NCBI GenBank assembly: GCA_946549155.1
Contig: CAMNQN010000027.1
Span: 1 to 21,325 of the forward strand
Reading direction: 5' to 3'
Length of the DNA stretch: 21,325 nt
Source: an uncultured Lachnospiraceae bacterium
Lineage (GTDB): Bacteria; Bacillota; Clostridia; Lachnospirales; Lachnospiraceae
Positions within the stretch are counted from its first letter, which is position 1, and every line of letters starts with the position of its first letter. Positions 15,268-21,325 of this stretch are shown here, piece after piece. The translations under genes and the position numbers were made by a program. The notes under the pieces were generated by a model that had not been told where the DNA came from, did no database searches, and saw only the letters and a list, made by a program, of their open reading frames with translations.

Positions 15268-16770
15268 ATGAATAGTACATATTTAGGTATTGATTTAGGG
15301 ACTTCCGCGGTCAAAATGGTTCTGATCGACGAGAGGAAGCGTGTGATAGGTCAAAGCAGCCGGGAATATGAAATTTCACACCCGTTTGCGGGATGGTCTG
15401 AGATTGATCCGCAGGTTTGGTTCGACTGTATGATGGAGGGCCTGAAGGAAGTACTGGAGGGACAGGAACCGGAGACAGTGAGAACCATTGGAATCACCGG
15501 ACAGATGCACACGTTGGTTTTGCTGGATGAGAAGGGCGGGCCGGTGTGCCCGGCCATCATGTGGAATGACAAGCGCACGAAGGATCTGATTCCGGAGCTG
15601 AAGGAGAGGATGAGCGCCTTTCCGGAGGGGGAGTACCTGTCCGGCATCGTTTCCACGGGAAGCCCGGCGGCGAATCTTTGCTGGCTGGGGCGGGAGAGGC
15701 CGGAGGAACTGAGACGCTGCCGTCATTTCCTCATTGGGCCGGATTACCTGGTGTACCGGCTCACCGGAAAGGCGGGCACGGATTACTGTGAGGCATCCAC
15801 CTCCAGCCTGTATCAGATCGAGGCAAGGCGGTGGTCGGAGGAGGTGCGGGAGCTTCTTGGCATTCCGGAGGAGATTTATCCTCCGATTCACGGCAGCGCC
15901 CAGCCGGTGGGAACGGTGCTGCCTCAGATTGCCGGAATGCTGGGCCTGGGCCGGGAGGTACAGGTGATCGCCGGTACAGGGGATAACCCTGCCGCTGCGC
16001 TCTCCACCGGCTGCCTGGGACAGGGCTATCCGGTGCTTTCCTTAGGGACCTCCGGTGTTTTGATGGCGCCGGTGCACTCCCTGGAGGAGACGGCCAAGGG
16101 CAAGGTGATTTTGTACTCCTCCGACGCGGAGCAATTTTCCTATCTGGTGCAGGGTGTGGTGCAGAGCAACGGCGACAGCGTAAGCTGGTGGGCCAGAAAG
16201 ATTCTGGGACGCTCCGATTATGGAGAACTGACAGGTGAACTGGAGCCCGGGGAGGCAGCCGCTTCATCCCTGCTGTTTTACCCCCATTTAAGCGGTGATA
16301 AGACCATCTATGCGGACGCGGAGCTGCGGGGCTCCTTCATCGGGCTGTCCACGGACACCACGGCGGAGGAGATGTCCTACGCGGTGATGGAAGGGCTCTG
16401 CTTCGCCTTCCGGGAGCTGGGGGAAGCCATGAGGCTGCCCATTGCCCGGTGCGGCGGACTGAAGGTGGTGGGCGGCGGGGCAAAGAATCCCCTTTGGATG
16501 CAGACCCTGGCCAACATCCTGGAGGTACGCATCGAAAAGATGGAGGGAATGATCGGTCCGGCCTTCGGCATCGCGCTGCTGGCCTGGGGCATGAAGGATG
16601 GCCGGGTATCATTACAGGAGCTGGCCCAGGACTGCCTGCGGGTGGAGAAAAATTTTGAGCCCCAGCCGGAGCTTGTGCCGGTGTACCGGGAGAAGTATGA
16701 GAAGTATCTGCGGATTCACGACGCGGTGAAATATATTGAGAACGGCGGAAATGGACAGGGCCTTGTTTGA
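15268..16770 (+). CDS. xylB: Xylulokinase-like FGGY kinase
   Basis: A 500-residue FGGY kinase most like xylulokinase, which makes D-xylulose 5-phosphate. Supporting features: GIDLGTSAVKMVLID (7-21), the substrate motif GITGQMHTLVLLD (75-87) with Gln79-Met80-His81, PAIMWNDKRT (95-104), GTGDNPAAALSTG with the likely catalytic Asp239, SLGTSGVL, and GGGAKNPLWMQ near 405. Normal length and no broken motif. I start at ATG 15268, after CGGAG; the GTG at 15253 has no ribosome binding site. It is the last gene of the sugar operon, 25 bases after the aldolase, and a strong hairpin follows. The xylulokinase label is by motif; with the aldolase beside it, another ketose or ketose phosphate could be the true substrate. 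Confidence 0.82.
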   Translation: MNSTYLGIDLGTSAVKMVLIDERKRVIGQSSREYEISHPFAGWSEIDPQVWFDCMMEGLKEVLEGQEPETVRTIGITGQMHTLVLLDEKGGPVCPAIMWNDKRTKDLIPELKERMSAFPEGEYLSGIVSTGSPAANLCWLGRERPEELRRCRHFLIGPDYLVYRLTGKAGTDYCEASTSSLYQIEARRWSEEVRELLGIPEEIYPPIHGSAQPVGTVLPQIAGMLGLGREVQVIAGTGDNPAAALSTGCLGQGYPVLSLGTSGVLMAPVHSLEETAKGKVILYSSDAEQFSYLVQGVVQSNGDSVSWWARKILGRSDYGELTGELEPGEAAASSLLFYPHLSGDKTIYADAELRGSFIGLSTDTTAEEMSYAVMEGLCFAFRELGEAMRLPIARCGGLKVVGGGAKNPLWMQTLANILEVRIEKMEGMIGPAFGIALLAWGMKDGRVSLQELAQDCLRVEKNFEPQPELVPVYREKYEKYLRIHDAVKYIENGGNGQGLV

Positions 16771-16779
16771 GTGATTAAG

Positions 16780-16817
16780 AGGACGCAGGAAGAGGAGGGC
16801 GCCTCTTTCTGCGTCCT
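16780..16817 (+). terminator. Long hairpin ending sugar operon 1
   Basis: A 16-bp stem with one G-U pair (left arm 16780-16795 starting AGGACGCAGG; right arm 16802-16817 ending TGCGTCCT) and a 6-base loop begins ten bases after the kinase stop. The downstream sequence is AT-rich (GATAATTAACTAAAT) but lacks a clean U-run. Confidence 0.65.
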
Positions 16818-16895
16818 GATAATTAACTAAATATGAAGAACATTGGCATATGAATGAAAAATGGAAAAGATGGCGCGGAATTGGGAAATAAATGA

Positions 16896-16923
16896 TTGAA
16901 AATTTGCCAGATTCGTGTATACT
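16896..16923 (+). promoter_or_regulatory. Sigma-A promoter of the small membrane protein gene
   Basis: TTGAAA (16896-16901) and TATACT (16918-16923), each one mismatch from consensus, are 16 bases apart and lie 70 bases before the start codon. Confidence 0.65.
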
Positions 16924-16991
16924 GGATAGTAGATAAATACAGAGACAGGCGGCGCAGACGTTTCCTGTCGGTGAAATGAGGAGCGATAAGT

Positions 16992-17243
16992 ATGAGTCAG
17001 GCAAAGGTTGACCGTTATAAGGAAGAGAAAAAGAACCGTGAGAAAATCATGAAAAAGCAGAAGCTGGAGTGGACGCTGACCAAGCTGGGGCTGGGAGTCT
17101 TTGGCGTGGTTTTAGTGGGCTGGGTAGCCATCGCAGCCGTACAGAGAGCGAATATGCAGGATACCATCGTGACCGAGGTAAGGGATTATACGGTGGACAC
17201 TTCCGCACTGGATGAATATCTGAGCAGTCTGGTGGAGGAGTAA
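16992..17243 (+). CDS. Small single-pass membrane protein, 83 aa, function unknown
   Basis: The 83 residues have a strongly basic N-terminal helix (residues 5-30, rich in Lys, Glu and Arg), one hydrophobic segment (about 33-51, GLGVFGVVLVGWVAIAAV), and an acidic C-terminus of about 30 residues. Positive-inside reasoning puts the basic part in the cytoplasm. I recall similar short proteins (KKVxxYKExKKNR-like start, one membrane helix) as conserved in Lachnospiraceae, but know no function for them. GAGGAG upstream of ATG and a good promoter at 16896-16923 show it is a real, independently transcribed gene, followed by a strong terminator. Confidence 0.75.
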   Translation: MSQAKVDRYKEEKKNREKIMKKQKLEWTLTKLGLGVFGVVLVGWVAIAAVQRANMQDTIVTEVRDYTVDTSALDEYLSSLVEE

Positions 17244-17272
17244 GGCCGGAAGACGGGTTCATGAGAAAGATT

Positions 17273-17304
17273 AGGGGCTGTCTTTTTTTGACAGCCCCTT
17301 TTTT
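17273..17304. terminator. Bidirectional terminator between convergent genes
   Basis: A perfect 10-bp stem AGGGGCTGTC / GACAGCCCCT (17273-17282 and 17290-17299) encloses an all-T loop and runs into TTTTT on the + strand. It lies between the + strand membrane-protein gene and the - strand GH30 gene and can serve both. Its GGGGCTGTC core recurs in the palindromic element at 20247. Confidence 0.85.
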
Positions 17305-17313
17305 CTGTGCATT

Positions 17314-18651
17314 TTAACGCAGAACCAGCGTGGAGATGCTGTTTCCCTTTGCCAGGCAGTCGCAGACTTCCTCTTTTCTGCGCAGGTAGAAGGGAATATC
17401 CCGATCGGTGGTATTCATCACCACCACCACGATTTCCCCGCCCGGATTACGGAAGGCGGTGACCTCCAGCTCCTGGCAGAAGCGGGAGAAGCCGATGCGG
17501 ACGGCGCCGGGCTGAATATAGCGGCTTAAGTGGCCGATATAGTAGTAGGGAAGCAGCTTCGTGTACTCCTTCTTCTCGGTGTCGCACATGATAATGGCCT
17601 CACACAGATTGTTGACGTGGTTGGGGCCTCCGTTCTGGTCGAAGATCATGCTCCAGTGAATAAAGCTGTCAACGCCGTTGTTCAGGTCGCCGATGATGTC
17701 ATGGGCGTACATTCTGGCGTGGGCCAGGTGGTCGTCCCGGCCGAATTTGCTGTACTCCACGCACCCTTCCGTGAAGACCAGCCGTTTGTCGGGAAACTGC
17801 TCCCTGGTCATAGCCAGTTCCTCAAAATGATCTCCGCTGTACCAGTGAACGGCGGTGCCGGCCACAATCTTTTTCATTTCTTCATCATTCATGATTTCTT
17901 CGGCCCATTCCAGGGTGCGTTCTTTATTGTGGTCCCAGATCAGAATCTGGATATGGTCCAGGCCCTGCCGCTTCATTTCCGGATAAAGATAGTTCCGGAT
18001 GTATTCCCGTTCCTCGGCGGCGGTGTACACGCAGGAATCCCAGGTCTGCACGGCCTTTGGTTCATTCTGCAGGCTCATCATCTGAAACTCGATGCCCAGC
18101 TTCTGATATTCCCTGATGTAGTGGCAGATGTAGCGGGCCCACAGCCCGAAATATTCCTCCTTCAGCTTCCCGCCATGATTTTTTTCCTGATTGGTCTTCA
18201 TAAAGGGAGGCGGAGACCAGGGGGAAATCATCAGAGTGAGCGGTCTTGTGCTGACCTTCTGCGCCTTTTTGATCATGGGAATCAGATAGTCCAGATCCCG
18301 GTCCAGGGTAAAGCTTTCCAGGGTATGGTCAGGATCGTTGGAGGCGGAATAGTTGGACAGAGAAGCGTCGCAGCTGTCCAGATGGACGCGGCCGCAGGTG
18401 TATCTGAGGCCCTCCTCCCCGAACAGCTCCTCCACCAGCTTCCCTCCCTTTTCTTCGCCCAGCTCCTTTACACAGTAAGCGGCGGCCTCCGTAAACATGC
18501 CCCCAAAGCCTTCAAAGGTCTGGTAGGTGATCTGCGGGTGGAGATTGACGGCGGGATATTCGATGCTGGCATCAGTGTGAAATTCCAGAAGCTGTCTTTC
18601 TTCCAGGCGCTGTCCTTCCTGGTACAGAGTGGTAAAAACTTCTACAGACAT
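17314..18651 (-). CDS. Cytoplasmic glycoside hydrolase family 30 protein
   Basis: The 445-residue enzyme belongs to GH30, whose members include beta-glucosylceramidase, beta-xylosidase and beta-1,6-glucanase. The N-terminal FEGFGGMFTEAAAY (residues 46-59) is the first barrel strand. SLQNEPKA holds the acid/base Glu197 and LVFTEGCVE the nucleophile Glu295. SPWSPPPFMKTN (143-154) is also typical. A C-terminal beta domain (from about 375, ending STLVLR) matches the GH30 fold. No signal peptide is present, so it should act in the cytoplasm on small imported glycosides. The ATG has AAGGAGG upstream, a TTGACA promoter and a palindrome over the start region. The divergent CUT1 importer probably supplies the substrate, which is not determined by sequence. 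Confidence 0.93.
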   Translation of the reverse strand: MSVEVFTTLYQEGQRLEERQLLEFHTDASIEYPAVNLHPQITYQTFEGFGGMFTEAAAYCVKELGEEKGGKLVEELFGEEGLRYTCGRVHLDSCDASLSNYSASNDPDHTLESFTLDRDLDYLIPMIKKAQKVSTRPLTLMISPWSPPPFMKTNQEKNHGGKLKEEYFGLWARYICHYIREYQKLGIEFQMMSLQNEPKAVQTWDSCVYTAAEEREYIRNYLYPEMKRQGLDHIQILIWDHNKERTLEWAEEIMNDEEMKKIVAGTAVHWYSGDHFEELAMTREQFPDKRLVFTEGCVEYSKFGRDDHLAHARMYAHDIIGDLNNGVDSFIHWSMIFDQNGGPNHVNNLCEAIIMCDTEKKEYTKLLPYYYIGHLSRYIQPGAVRIGFSRFCQELEVTAFRNPGGEIVVVVMNTTDRDIPFYLRRKEEVCDCLAKGNSISTLVLR

Positions 18652-18673
18652 AACAGGTCCTCCTTCATTTAGA

Positions 18674-18691
18674 TGAAAACGATAATTTTCA
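18674..18691. promoter_or_regulatory. Candidate operator at the GH30 start region
   Basis: TGAAAA-N6-TTTTCA is a perfect inverted repeat, with ACG at the centre of the left half like LacI/CcpA-type sites (TGAAAACG). It lies directly downstream of the GH30 -10 box, where bound protein would block initiation. Which regulator binds is unknown. Confidence 0.5.
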
Positions 18692-18693
18692 AC

Positions 18694-18722
18694 AGAATAT
18701 TATATATAAATGAAAATGTCAA
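18694..18722 (-). promoter_or_regulatory. Promoter of the GH30 gene
   Basis: Read on the - strand, a consensus TTGACA (18722-18717) is followed after 17 bases by TATTCT (18699-18694), about 43 bases upstream of the GH30 start codon. A TATAAT is also present in between but is too close (12 bases) to the -35. Confidence 0.6.
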
Positions 18723-18783
18723 TCAGAGTGAAAAATAATCCACTAAATCAAAAAAACGTAGGGAAAAATGGACAACAGATATG

Positions 18784-18813
18784 AAAATGTGCGATATATA
18801 TAAAAATGTGCGA
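18784..18813 (+). repeat. Direct repeat AAAATGTGCGA upstream of importer 2
   Basis: Two exact 11-mers start at 18784 and 18803, a 19-base period, about 46 bases upstream of the importer -35. The placement would suit an activator bound to direct half-sites; no regulator gene is adjacent in the window. Confidence 0.45.
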
Positions 18814-18859
18814 AAATGGGTAAAAAATTTTGAAGAAAGTGTAAATTTTTTAGAAAAGA

Positions 18860-18888
18860 TTGACTTGTTAAATTGTGCATGTTACCAT
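18860..18888 (+). promoter_or_regulatory. Promoter of the importer 2 operon
   Basis: TTGACT (18860-18865) and TACCAT (18883-18888) are 17 bases apart, and TGT directly before the -10 makes it an extended -10. It lies 73 bases upstream of the binding-protein start codon. Confidence 0.55.
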
Positions 18889-18961
18889 TCGGACAACTTG
18901 AAAACAACTGCTGACAGATTAAGGATGATGTTTGTCAGGCAAAAAAGAAGGAGGAAAAGAA

Positions 18962-20224
18962 ATGAAGAAGAATTTGGCACTGGTTTTGACGGCGGCAGGG
19001 ATGGCCGCGGCACTGGCGGTTCCCGCGGCGGCAGAAGGGTCCGGGGACGTACATATGACCGCTTTCGGCAGCACCTACAACAATATGGTGGAGACGGCGG
19101 AGCTGTTTAATGCCCAGGAGGGACACAGCGGAAAGGTAATCATTGATCAGAGCGATGACAGCTATTCCACCGTTATTCCGGCGCTGGTGGCTGGAACTGG
19201 TATTCCGGACATGATTGAAATCCAGAGCCGTGAACCGGCACAGTTTTATCTGAATTATGGCACGGAGGCGTTTGTGGATCTGACAGATATCATTGAACCG
19301 GTGGACGAGTGGGTAGAGCATGATGTGCAGTGTATGATGGCGGAGGACGGACGGTATTACGCCATGCCCTGGAATGTGGGACCCTGCGGCCTGTTCTACC
19401 GGAGCGATATCTTTGAACAGTGCGGAATCGATGTGGAGACCATCACTACCTGGGATAAGCTGATCGAAGCGGGAATCACGATTAAGGAGCAGACCGGTAT
19501 GTATATCCTGCCCTCCACCACCAACGGAACCCACTGCGATGATCTGATGATGCTGCTGAACCAGCAGGGCGGTCAGTATTACAATGAAGCCGGTGAGGTG
19601 GATTTCAATACGCCGGAGATGTTAAAGGCGGTGGAAATCTATCAGAAATTTGTGGACAATGACCTGATCTATGAGTGCCCGAACATCTGGGATGACAGAA
19701 TCAAAGCGATCAACGACGAGAAGGTGGCTGCGCTTCCCTATGCGGTATGGTACTGCGGAACCATGCTGGCTTCCTGTGAGGATCAGGCCGGCAAATGGAA
19801 AATTACCTCCTTCCCGGCCATCGAAGAGGGCGGAAATACGATGGTAAATATGGGCGGTTCTGCCATCCTGGTATCCTCCACCTCCGAAAATCCGGAGCTG
19901 TGCAAGGAATTTCTCACCTTTGCCATGAAGACGGTGGAAGGCAATGAGATCAACCTGAAATGGGGCTCCTTCCCGGCGTACAAGCCCAGCTATACGGAGG
20001 ATTACTTTGGCGAGGAAAGCGAATATTATCAGGGTGAGAAGATCAATGAATACTTTGCCGCCAACGTGGAAGCGCCGGTGATCGATTATGGTCCCGCATT
20101 CCGTGATGTGCAGGATCAGCTGAAGCTGGCCACCGGCGAGCTTTACAAAGAGGGCGCGGACTGGAGCGCAATTCTCACCTCTTACAGCGAAAAGGCACAG
20201 AGCATTATTGAAGCAAAGCAGTAA
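18962..20224 (+). CDS. Extracellular sugar-binding protein (solute-binding family 1, CUT1)
   Basis: This 420-residue protein captures an oligosaccharide or glycoside for the permeases that follow. A signal peptide spans residues 1-24 (cleavage near PAAA), without a lipobox cysteine. The mature part matches family 1 binding proteins: VHMTAFGSTYNNMVETAELFN, then VIPALVAGTGIPDMIEIQS, the inter-lobe segment YAMPWNVGPCGLFYRSDIFE near residue 140, and WDKLIEAGITIKEQTG. ATG 18962 follows AAGGAGG; an in-frame TTG at 18932 is upstream of that site and is rejected. It is divergent from the GH30 gene, which may hydrolyse the imported substrate. A long palindromic element separates it from the first permease gene. 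Confidence 0.93.
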   Translation: MKKNLALVLTAAGMAAALAVPAAAEGSGDVHMTAFGSTYNNMVETAELFNAQEGHSGKVIIDQSDDSYSTVIPALVAGTGIPDMIEIQSREPAQFYLNYGTEAFVDLTDIIEPVDEWVEHDVQCMMAEDGRYYAMPWNVGPCGLFYRSDIFEQCGIDVETITTWDKLIEAGITIKEQTGMYILPSTTNGTHCDDLMMLLNQQGGQYYNEAGEVDFNTPEMLKAVEIYQKFVDNDLIYECPNIWDDRIKAINDEKVAALPYAVWYCGTMLASCEDQAGKWKITSFPAIEEGGNTMVNMGGSAILVSSTSENPELCKEFLTFAMKTVEGNEINLKWGSFPAYKPSYTEDYFGEESEYYQGEKINEYFAANVEAPVIDYGPAFRDVQDQLKLATGELYKEGADWSAILTSYSEKAQSIIEAKQ

Positions 20225-20246
20225 ACAGCGCGAATAGACAATAGGA

Positions 20247-20316
20247 GGGGCTGTCGTAAAATGCAGGTGGACCATGGATGTGGAAATAGTTCCCTTCTGC
20301 ATTTTATGGCAGCCCT
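20247..20316 (+). repeat. Palindromic element between binding-protein and permease genes
   Basis: A 19-bp stem (20248-20266 and 20297-20315, starting GGGCTGTCGTAAAATGCAG) pairs fully with two G-U pairs and encloses a 30-base loop that has its own small hairpin (GGAA/TTCC). TGACTGTTTTT follows, so it can act as an intra-operon terminator. Size, symmetry and the GGGGCTGTC end shared with the terminator at 17273 also suggest a dispersed REP/MITE-like element. Confidence 0.6.
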
Positions 20317-20352
20317 GACTGTTTTTAAAATAAAATTAAAAAAGGGGGAACT

Positions 20353-21228
20353 ATGATGCGTTACAGGGTCAAAAAGAAGATGACGCCTTATTTATTTATT
20401 CTGCCTTATCTTTTCTTTTTTGCGGTCTTTATGCTGTATCCTTTCTTCTATTCGCTGTTTATCAGCTTTGCGAGATATAAGGGAGGAAAATTCAGCTTTG
20501 TAGGTCTGGCGAATTTTCAGTTTTTGCTGTCGGATGATACGTTTTTGAAGTCCATCATAAACACCATGGAGATTTTGATCATCACCATACCGATTATGAC
20601 CTCCCTGGCGGTATTTCTGGCGGTTCTGATGAATCATCAGAGGCTGAAGCTTAAGGGAATGTTCCGGATGTTTACCTTCATGCCGATTTTGATTGACGCG
20701 GTAAGCTATTCCATCATTTTCGGTCTGTTCTTCAGCAATGATGGGGGAGGCCTGGTTAACAGCCTGCTGGGGGTATTCGGCGTGGAGCCTTTGAAGTGGA
20801 TGAATGCACCGTGGCTGGCCAAAAGCGTGATTGTGATTGCTTCCACCTGGAGATGGACCGGATACAATGTGGTGATGATTCTGGGAGGCCTGCAGAATGT
20901 CAGCGCGGACCTTTATGAGGCGGCTGCGGTGGACGGGGCCGGAAAATTCCGGCAGTTTCTCTCTGTAACCCTGCCGGGGATCAAGCCGGTGCTGACGTTT
21001 TCCATTGTAAATTCCATCACCGGTTTCCTGCAGCTGTTTACGGAACCGAATTTGATCACCCACTCCGGCCCCTCCAATGAGACGCTGACGGTGGTGCAGT
21101 ACCTGTATAATGCAGGGTTTAAGCAGTTTAATTTTGGAGTGTCCTCCGCCGGCGCTTACGTGCTGGCAGTGATGATCGGTATTTTTACCTTTATACAGTT
21201 TAAAGCCACAGGGGAGGAGAAGGGATGA
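20353..21228 (+). CDS. Sugar ABC transporter permease, MalF/UgpA type
   Basis: The 291-residue membrane protein is the first permease of the CUT1 importer. About six hydrophobic segments are visible (near residues 11-34, 72-93, 105-125, 155-178, 210-230 and 258-280). The cytoplasmic coupling loop LYEAAAVDGAGKFRQFL (about residues 187-203) is the classic EAA motif that contacts the ATPase. ATG 20353 follows a G-rich ribosome binding site (GGGGG). The stop overlaps the next start by four bases (ATGA), which indicates translational coupling. No ATPase gene is in view; in many Firmicutes such importers share a distant MsmX-type ATPase. Confidence 0.94.
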   Translation: MMRYRVKKKMTPYLFILPYLFFFAVFMLYPFFYSLFISFARYKGGKFSFVGLANFQFLLSDDTFLKSIINTMEILIITIPIMTSLAVFLAVLMNHQRLKLKGMFRMFTFMPILIDAVSYSIIFGLFFSNDGGGLVNSLLGVFGVEPLKWMNAPWLAKSVIVIASTWRWTGYNVVMILGGLQNVSADLYEAAAVDGAGKFRQFLSVTLPGIKPVLTFSIVNSITGFLQLFTEPNLITHSGPSNETLTVVQYLYNAGFKQFNFGVSSAGAYVLAVMIGIFTFIQFKATGEEKG

Positions 21229-21325
21229 AAAAGAAAAAATTAAAGCAGGGCTCCGTATCCCCTGCCACCTATTTTATACTGACTCTTACGGTGGTGATCT
21301 GCGTATTTCCCTTTGTGTGGGTATT
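21225..21325 (+). CDS. Second sugar ABC permease, MalG/UgpE type (5' part, cut by window end)
   Basis: The first 33 codons begin at an ATG overlapping the previous stop by four bases. They encode a Lys-rich cytoplasmic start (MKKKKLKQGS) and then a hydrophobic segment, YFILTLTVVICVFPFVWV, which fits the first membrane helix and FPFVW-type motif of MalG/UgpE permeases. The position after a MalF-type permease strongly supports the call; the EAA loop is beyond the window. Confidence 0.8.
   Translation, partial: MKKKKLKQGSVSPATYFILTLTVVICVFPFVWV

Larger units (their letters stand above)
18652..18961. other. Divergent control region between the GH30 gene and importer 2
   Basis: This 310-base, strongly AT-rich gap holds no gene that I trust. 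It contains the GH30 ribosome binding site, a candidate operator (18674-18691), the GH30 promoter (18694-18722), a repeated AAAATGTGCGA (18784-18794 and 18803-18813), the importer promoter (18860-18888), and the binding-protein ribosome binding site AAGGAGG. Confidence 0.75.

Noticed and set aside
16937..16970. Small hairpin GACAGG / CCTGTC upstream of the 83-residue gene
   Set aside because: Six base pairs with a 14-base loop and no conserved context is too weak to call a regulatory element.
17530..18672. A 380-codon open frame on the + strand opposite the GH30 gene
   Set aside because: The - strand encodes a full GH30 protein with catalytic motifs, promoter and ribosome binding site; the opposite frame is open because of codon bias and has no recognisable motif.
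18781..19110. A 109-codon + frame upstream of and overlapping binding protein 2
   Set aside because: It lacks a ribosome binding site, spans the importer promoter, and ends in low-complexity arginine/glycine sequence in the shadow of the signal peptide.

Overview
The window looks like a chromosomal segment of a Clostridia-class Firmicute, most likely Lachnospiraceae. The evidence is strong AGGAGG-type ribosome binding sites, an eno-secG-rnr-smpB housekeeping block, a small single-pass membrane protein of a kind I associate with this family, and ABC-type sugar import with no phosphotransferase genes. Almost everything is on the + strand; the one clear exception is a GH30 glycosidase gene. No tRNA, rRNA, CRISPR array or intact insertion sequence is visible.

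Left part (1-3800), accessory DNA. It holds a flavodoxin-like NADPH-dependent FMN reductase family protein (302-922), a free-standing copy of the central domain of the FakA/YloV fatty-acid-kinase family (966-1217), and an overlapping nucleotidyltransferase/HEPN pair (1228-1897) that looks like an MNT/HEPN toxin-antitoxin module. A decaying locus follows: an unrecognised protein whose frame is cut by an amber codon near its 5' end, the C-terminal part of an ABC-2 permease, and an ABC ATPase that stops after the Walker A half.

Housekeeping block (3821-8174): enolase, SecG (own promoter, followed by a terminator), RNase R and SmpB. RNase R and SmpB work together with tmRNA in ribosome rescue; no ssrA gene is visible in the window.

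Sugar operon 1 (8239-16770): a DeoR-family regulator, a 322-base control region with AAACGAAC direct repeats and a 5'-leader palindrome, then a ribose-type ABC importer (binding protein, double ATPase, permease), an FGGY kinase of unknown substrate, a class II ketose-phosphate aldolase, and a xylulokinase-like FGGY kinase. Two kinases plus an aldolase, with no isomerase or dehydrogenase, suggest that an imported ketose (or close relative) is phosphorylated once or twice and cleaved to a triose phosphate. The substrate cannot be read from the sequence.

Right part (16992-21325): a small membrane protein with its own promoter, a bidirectional terminator, a cytoplasmic GH30 glycosidase on the - strand with a candidate operator over its start region, and divergently a CUT1-type sugar importer (binding protein, first permease, start of the second permease). 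The arrangement suggests import of a small glycoside followed by hydrolysis in the cytoplasm. A long palindromic element lies between the binding-protein and permease genes. Both extracellular binding proteins lack the lipobox cysteine usual in Gram-positive bacteria.
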